From: Begonia masoniana
Lineage: Eukaryota > Streptophyta > Magnoliopsida > Cucurbitales > Begoniaceae
DNA length: 64,000 bases
NCBI GenBank assembly: GCA_022432975.1
Contig: CM039505.1
Location: forward strand, 20,529,338 to 20,593,337
Reading direction: 5' to 3'
Each line of letters opens with the position of its first letter. Positions within the stretch are counted from its first letter, which is position 1. Positions 59,125 through 64,000 of this stretch are shown here, in pieces. The notes below the pieces were generated by a model. That model made no database searches and was not told the DNA's origin. It saw only the letters and a program-made list of their open reading frames with translations. The position numbers and the translations under genes are program-made.

Positions 59125-59699
59125 TACTGAACCCAAAAATAAGAACTTTGTGCCTCAGTCCGACGAATAGGTGGCTGGTGGCTCGAGCTCTCGAGGGTGG
59201 TTGTGGCAGCCAGACATGTTTCTGACCCGAGGGAGGGAAGTTTTTAAAGTAATGTTCGAGTCTATAAAACTTTACTAGGATTCTGCAGTTTTGTTTTTAA
59301 ACCTCTGTTGTGGTTCTGTGTTTTTGGTTTAAAAACTTTGTTGGGAATTTTATAATGTATAGGTTCTGATGTTCGAGTTTTAAACCTCTGTTTGACAGTT
59401 GATAGTTGTCGTTTTGAAATATTCTGTTGTTGATGTATTTAAAACCTCTTTATTTGACAGTTAAAATTATGTTATGAAGTAATCTGGAATTGTTTGGAAT
59501 ATTTCTCTTTTAAGGTGTGCATGGATTATCTCTGATTTTAGAGTTATCCATGCAATCTGTTTCCTTAAATTTCTGTCGTGTGTTCCTGATATACCCAAAA
59601 TCATATTTTGAATCGTTTTCTGAAGCTTGAAGCTTTCATACCTCCTATTTTCACGTCTTCTGTTTCCATGTAAACCTGTTTAAAGTTGTCAGTTTTGTC

Positions 59700-60146
59700 T
59701 TTAAAACTACATCTACCGCTGCCCTTTTTAAAAGCACATCCACCGCTGTCACTATTCATTTTTGTCTTATTCACATCCACCGCCGTCACTATTCATTTTT
59801 GTCTTATTCATATCTACCGCTGTCACTGTTCATTTTGTCTTTTTCACATCCACCGCTGTCACTATTTTTTTTGTCTTATTCATATCCACCGTTCTTTTAG
59901 AAATCACATCTACCGCTACTCTTTCAATAAGCACATCTACCACTGTCACTGTTCACTTTTGTCTTATTCACATCTACCTGTGAATACTAAATTTCTGTTT
60001 GTAGTTCATATCCACCGGTGAACAGTAAATCTCTCTTTTGTTTATTCGTATCCACCGCTGCCACTGTTCACTTTTGTCTTATTCACATCCACCTGTGAAT
60101 AGTAAATTTCTGTTTGTAGTTCACATCCACCGGTGAACAGTAAATC
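59700..60146. repeat. CATCYACCGCTGTCACT array in B LTR
   Basis: About a dozen units of CACATCCACCGCTGTCACT followed by TTCATTTTTGTCTTATT, roughly 40-60 bp each, continuing after the solo LTR at 62524-62590. No TGACGTCA in this copy. Confidence 0.8.
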
Positions 60147-62518
60147 TGTAACACCCGACAACTTTGACCAGGTGACTTTCTTAACTGTTTTAACGGCCAT
60201 GTTTATTTTGATCTTTTCGGTTTGGAATTTTATGCCAAGTCTTAATTAATGTGCATGTGTCATAAATTAGGTTGGGTGGTAGGATTTGTAATTAAGAATG
60301 GTTGGATTAAGTATAAGTAGGAAATGGAAACTTTTAAACCTCACTATAGCCGACATTCCCTTCGGCGTTCTCTCATTCCCCCGAGCTGTCTCCCTCTCCG
60401 CTAGCGACTCTCTCATCGACGACGGATTTCTTTTTCTCCACTTCGACAATTGACGCCCTAGGTAAGACTCAGACAATGTGGATTGCTGGTTATCTATTTG
60501 AGTACTATTTTTCAGTTGAACTTGAGATTTTGGATTCTGCAATGGCCGAGTCTGGTTATTGTGATTCTAGGAATTTTAGACCTCGCACACAGAGTGCTCG
60601 ACTAATGGACTTATATATATATATGGACGTTAGATTCTAGGGTGATTTTTAATTAGGACTTTTAGGATGTTGTTTTAACTCTACAATGTGAAATGTTTTA
60701 GGTGAAGAAGTCTGAAAAGAAGTACTCAAAGTTTCTAAGGAAACCAGGTAAGTGAATGTGTAGGAATACCCGGCCATTAGGGCCCTACATCACAAGGGTA
60801 CTGGTTAGAAGCTGTTTTCGATGTTTAAGGGTTATTTGAGTTATTGTCTGTTGGTTATGATACTTAAACTGTTAGTATGATTCTAGTTAGATGTATGATC
60901 TGTTCAATAGAATGATGAACTAAGAGTATCCCAGCTCATGCATCATGAATGTTTCTCAAGCTCGTGAAGATGTTTTCAATGCATGTTTTCTCTCATGAAT
61001 AAGACAAGAATATGAGACCTATGCAACATGGATTAAGAGAGGGCTGGAGGCGGTTTGACGTATGGCACTGTCCAAAAGAGGGACCAAGAATACGACCCGC
61101 AAGGGATTATGTACACTCTCACTGTTGAACCCCCTTTACCGGCACAAATCCTCCCTTAATCCATGCAACGTAAATGATGATTATGAATGATGACTATGAT
61201 GATTATGAATGATGACTATGAATGATGATTATGAATGATGTATATGAATGATGACTATGAACATGAGTACGAACAAGAACAAGAAAAGATCCATGAGCAT
61301 GTGTTTCTTTAAACTGTGCATTCATGCATATGTGTTAGCATTGCATTCCATACTAAGCATTAGGCTTATAGTTTTATACCTTATGATGTAGGTGATGAGA
61401 TATCAGGTGAAGAATTCAAAGTTGATGAAGATGTTTAAGTTGGTTGCTGGGAGGTGCTCAGGGTGGAAAATTTGTGGCTGGATGGCTATTATGACCCGTG
61501 GTTATGCTCTTATTATGTCTGTAAGGGTTTATGAGAAAACTGATTTTAAGTAGGATGAGATCTTTCTTTGAATACTGGATTTTGTGATTGTCTGGTTTGG
61601 TTACCGAGTCGGGGTTGATTAAAAGAGAATAGAAATAACCTGTTTCTTATAAGTCTTCCACTACATGTAATCTAGATGAGTCCATGATTCATGTCTGCCT
61701 ATGTTTGTGACTACGAAGTATGAGATCTATGAAGGTCAGGTTACATTTCTGTCAGTATGAGTTGTTTAAAGATTTTCGGGATTCTTGCTCTGTGATAGAA
61801 GTTGGATGAACGTATCATCCGGCTGACGTCACGGCAGAGCTCTGTGATAGAAGTTGGGTGAACGATCATCCAGCTGACGTCACCCGTGGATGGTGAATGT
61901 TTGCTGTTCACCGGATGATGCCTCTTATCGGATGAGGTAAGTGAGTCACGTGTATTGCACATGCTCACCAGATGATGTCTTTGATGGGTGAGGACATCAT
62001 CCGGCTGACGTCACCAGTGGATGGCGAATGGTTGTTGTTCACCGGATGATGTCTCTTATTAGTTAGCAAGGTTAAGTAAGCCACGTGAGATGCACAAGAT
62101 GACCGGATGAAGTAGATTTACACTATCGGCTGAAGCGAGCTCAATGCTTTTCGTTTAGCGATCGGTGTAGGTGATATACATATATATTTGTCGTCTAGTG
62201 CTCGGGTGATGCGGGAACTGAAGGGTGATTTATCACCGGTCGATGTGAGTTTATTTCTCTACCGGCAGATGCAGTTTAAGAGTTGAAGTACCTGTTCACC
62301 GCTGAGGCACCTTGTACTGCTCGCCGGCAGACTGCGTAATGTATTTCTTTGTTGAGCGATGTTTAATGATTCACGAGTGATGTCTTGATCTAAGTTATGA
62401 GTTGTTTTTTTTTTTTAAAATAAACATAAAGGGGTATAATTCCGGTAAAAATAGTAAGGATATATGGACAAGTCTAAAAGAGTCATGATTTGGACTCGGC
62501 CCTACTGGGGTCGTTACA
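60147..62518 (+). mobile_element. Family A solo LTR inside the B array
   Basis: TGTAACACCCGACAAC...CTGGGGTCGTTACA, 2372 bp, with perfect target duplication AAATC at 60142-60146 and 62519-62523. Full A-family order; motif array at 61790-62290 with TGACGTCA at about 61822, 61874 and 62005. Confidence 0.95.
60748..61392 (+). other. Conserved LTR module with inner stem
   Basis: CAG|GTAAGT at 60748. Outer arms CCTACATCACAAGG (60784-60797) and CCTTATGATGTAGG (61379-61392) pair with one mismatch. Inside the loop CATGGATTAAGAGAGG (61027-61042) pairs with CCTCCCTTAATCCATG (61150-61165), also with one mismatch. TTACTAAG-like text (CATACTAAGC) precedes the second outer arm. Confidence 0.75.
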
Positions 62519-62634
62519 AAATCTGTCTTTGTTATTCGCATCCACCACTCTGCCACTGTTCACTTTTGTCTTATTCACATCCACCTGTGAATAGTAGATT
62601 TTCTTTTGAAGTTTTCATTTAAGAGGAAAATTGG

Positions 62635-62734
62635 NNNNNNNNNNNNNNNNNNNNNNNNNNNNNNNNNNNNNNNNNNNNNNNNNNNNNNNNNNNNNNNNNN
62701 NNNNNNNNNNNNNNNNNNNNNNNNNNNNNNNNNN
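62635..62734. other. 100-N assembly gap
   Basis: Exactly 100 N, a conventional placeholder for unknown length. The sequence changes from B LTR to D-like LTR across it. Confidence 1.
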
Positions 62735-64000
62735 AGCGTCGATGATCTTAATGGATTGTTTGTTTTAAGTCGTTTTGGTTTGGGTGTTAGGTTTACAATT
62801 GTAGAGGTTATTATGGTCAGTCTGGATGGTATCCAGTGCTTGTTTGTATAGTTCATATTTGCTCATATCTGTTCATGCATCACTGTTTCAAATGTATGAA
62901 AAGCATTTTGCACGTTGTTTTAAGAAAACGAATGACTCGTAAGGAAATAAACGTAATCTGTATCTGGTCACGCGAGGGGGGGCTCAGGCACGGCTTTGTA
63001 CGTGTTGTAAGCGTGTACCCCCTTCTCTAGCTGAAACAGTAGTACGACCGGGATGAGCTCTCCGGTTAGTGGGTTGCGTTCCATGGGACAATTGTCTGCG
63101 ACGTAATGAATCTGAAATTGTATCTGTTTCTGTATCTGATTCGAATCTGTAATCTGCCTATTTTCTGACTGGATACGCACGCCATGCATCTGCATTTACG
63201 AAGATACTGAGATTGCATCATCTCATGCTGTCTTTATGGTGTAGGTGACGGTGATAGGTGACATTGAGCCAGGTGAGGACGCGTTCAGCTCTCTGATGTA
63301 TGATGCAGGTAATGGAGAATGGCCCAGTGGGGAGTGTGCTGAGCAGCGCGTGCATTTTGACCGTGGGGGGATGTGTAGTATTTTGGGACTATCAAAATGT
63401 TTTTCGTAAATTGTATAGAAAATTTAGGGTGGCTTGTCTGGCTAGGGATAGGTTAGTTTTGAGTGTTCACCAAAAAACAATTGAAATGTTTTTGAAAATG
63501 GATTGATAATGTTGGGAAAGTCTTCATTGAATGTATTTTGGAACTGCTGATAAACTTTTGTTGATTTCAAAACAGGAAGGATTTGTAGAGTTTAAACATT
63601 CCACGAGTTTTATTTCATGAAAATAGGCTATGTTTGAAGTTGTTGAGTGTGGTTTTGAAGAGCGTTTGAATATGATAGGTTGAAGTTATGTGTGTTTTCG
63701 TGCAATTGTGAAGGGTGGGTTGTGAAGTGTAATGGTACGTGAAAGCAACGAAGAAGGAAGAAAGAGGGGAGGCGTTTGAACGCCCAGAAGTGGCGTTGGA
63801 ATGTGAAACTCTCTGGTTTTCCAGAGAGTTCAGTGATCTGGCGCAGGAAGAGTCGCGTTCTGGCGGGGGACCAAGAAAGTGGGGCGCACGATCGGCCATG
63901 CAATGGCCGACCGTGCGGCCATGTGGGAGGCGCCCGGTCGCCTATCATTTGGCGACCGAGCGCCCCTCCAATTTGGGGGGGAAATTCCCCTTTTGTCCCT
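62735..64000 (+). mobile_element. Family D-like LTR, partial
   Basis: Shares text with the reverse of the D2 LTRs: GCACGGCTTTGTACGTGTTG..., GGGATGAGCTCTCCGG, TGTTCATGCATCACT, and ATGGTGTAGGTGACGG (second module arm GGTGTAGG at 63238-63245). Near the right end are a CTCTCTGG...CCAGAGAG hairpin (about 63811-63830) and CGATCGGCCATGCAATGGCCGACCG-type inverted repeats (63888-63960, quoted in part: CGGCCATG/CATGGCCG). Both ends are missing (gap and window edge). No gene seen. Confidence 0.75.

Larger units (their letters stand above)
57928..62634 (+). mobile_element. Element G 3' LTR (family B), interrupted
   Basis: Starts TGTAACGCCCGGTATTTTAG. The pieces 57928-60146 and 62524-62634 total about 2.3 kb before the N gap; the end lies in or beyond the gap. 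An A solo LTR separates them. It contains the module at 58620-59124 and the array at 59700-60146. Confidence 0.85.

Overview
The window looks like repeat-rich nuclear DNA of a flowering plant, probably a eudicot; I cannot name the species. The evidence is stacked long-LTR Ty3/gypsy chromoviruses with Tekay/Del-type proteins, tRNA-iMet primer sites, 5-bp target duplications, Cassandra TRIMs carrying 5S rRNA-like sequence, and fragments of a plant-type dsRNA-binding (DRB/HYL1-like) gene. I see no intact host gene, tRNA gene, rRNA gene or CRISPR array. Nearly every base between the DRB repeats belongs to an LTR element inserted into another one. I name the LTR families A to E and H for this window only; their ends are TGTAAC/TGTGAC...GTTACA.

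Layout. 1-5757: a family A LTR cut by the window edge, a remnant of element interior, and a family B LTR with a 13-bp minisatellite (about 90 copies). 6147-14743: a family E solo LTR (target duplication GGATC) interrupted by an A solo LTR (6761-9237) and a D solo LTR (9632-12852) that carries a 1-kb AAT/AAC microsatellite. 14749-22621: a second microsatellite, then six tandem partial copies of a DRB-like dsRBM exon on the minus strand. Copy 3 is split by a complete Cassandra element and copy 6 by an A solo LTR. 22622-44937: element F (5' LTR of family C, decayed gag and pol). Its LTR is interrupted by another C solo LTR (22721-36084), which holds a gag-only element H (23718-34881), which in turn holds a B solo LTR (31105-33744). 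A solo Cassandra LTR lies at 37290-37667, and an A solo LTR splits the integrase at 41839-44201.

44938-54116 (minus): a nearly complete Tekay-like element, D2. Its single 1494-codon gag-pol frame is broken only by three premature stop codons and no frameshift, and its left LTR has lost about 650 bp. 54117-55212: fragments of a C and an E LTR. 55215-62634: element G, a decayed pol followed by a B 3' LTR interrupted by an A solo LTR (60147-62518). 62635-62734 is a 100-N gap. 62735-64000 is a D-like LTR running out of the window.

The most interesting signal crosses the LTR families. Nearly every long LTR carries one module: a CAG|GTAAGT donor-like site, then a CCTACATC arm, several hundred bases of loop, then a GATGTAGG arm at an acceptor-like AG. 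In families D and E both arms change together, to CCTACACC and GGTGTAGG, which looks like compensatory change in a paired RNA or a conserved LTR intron. Toward the LTR 3' end the families carry one of two motif arrays: CATC-(C/T)(A/T/G)CCG with TGACGTCA palindromes (A, B, C), or GCGAYnRTCGC inverted repeats with CTCTCTGGA hairpins (D, E, H).
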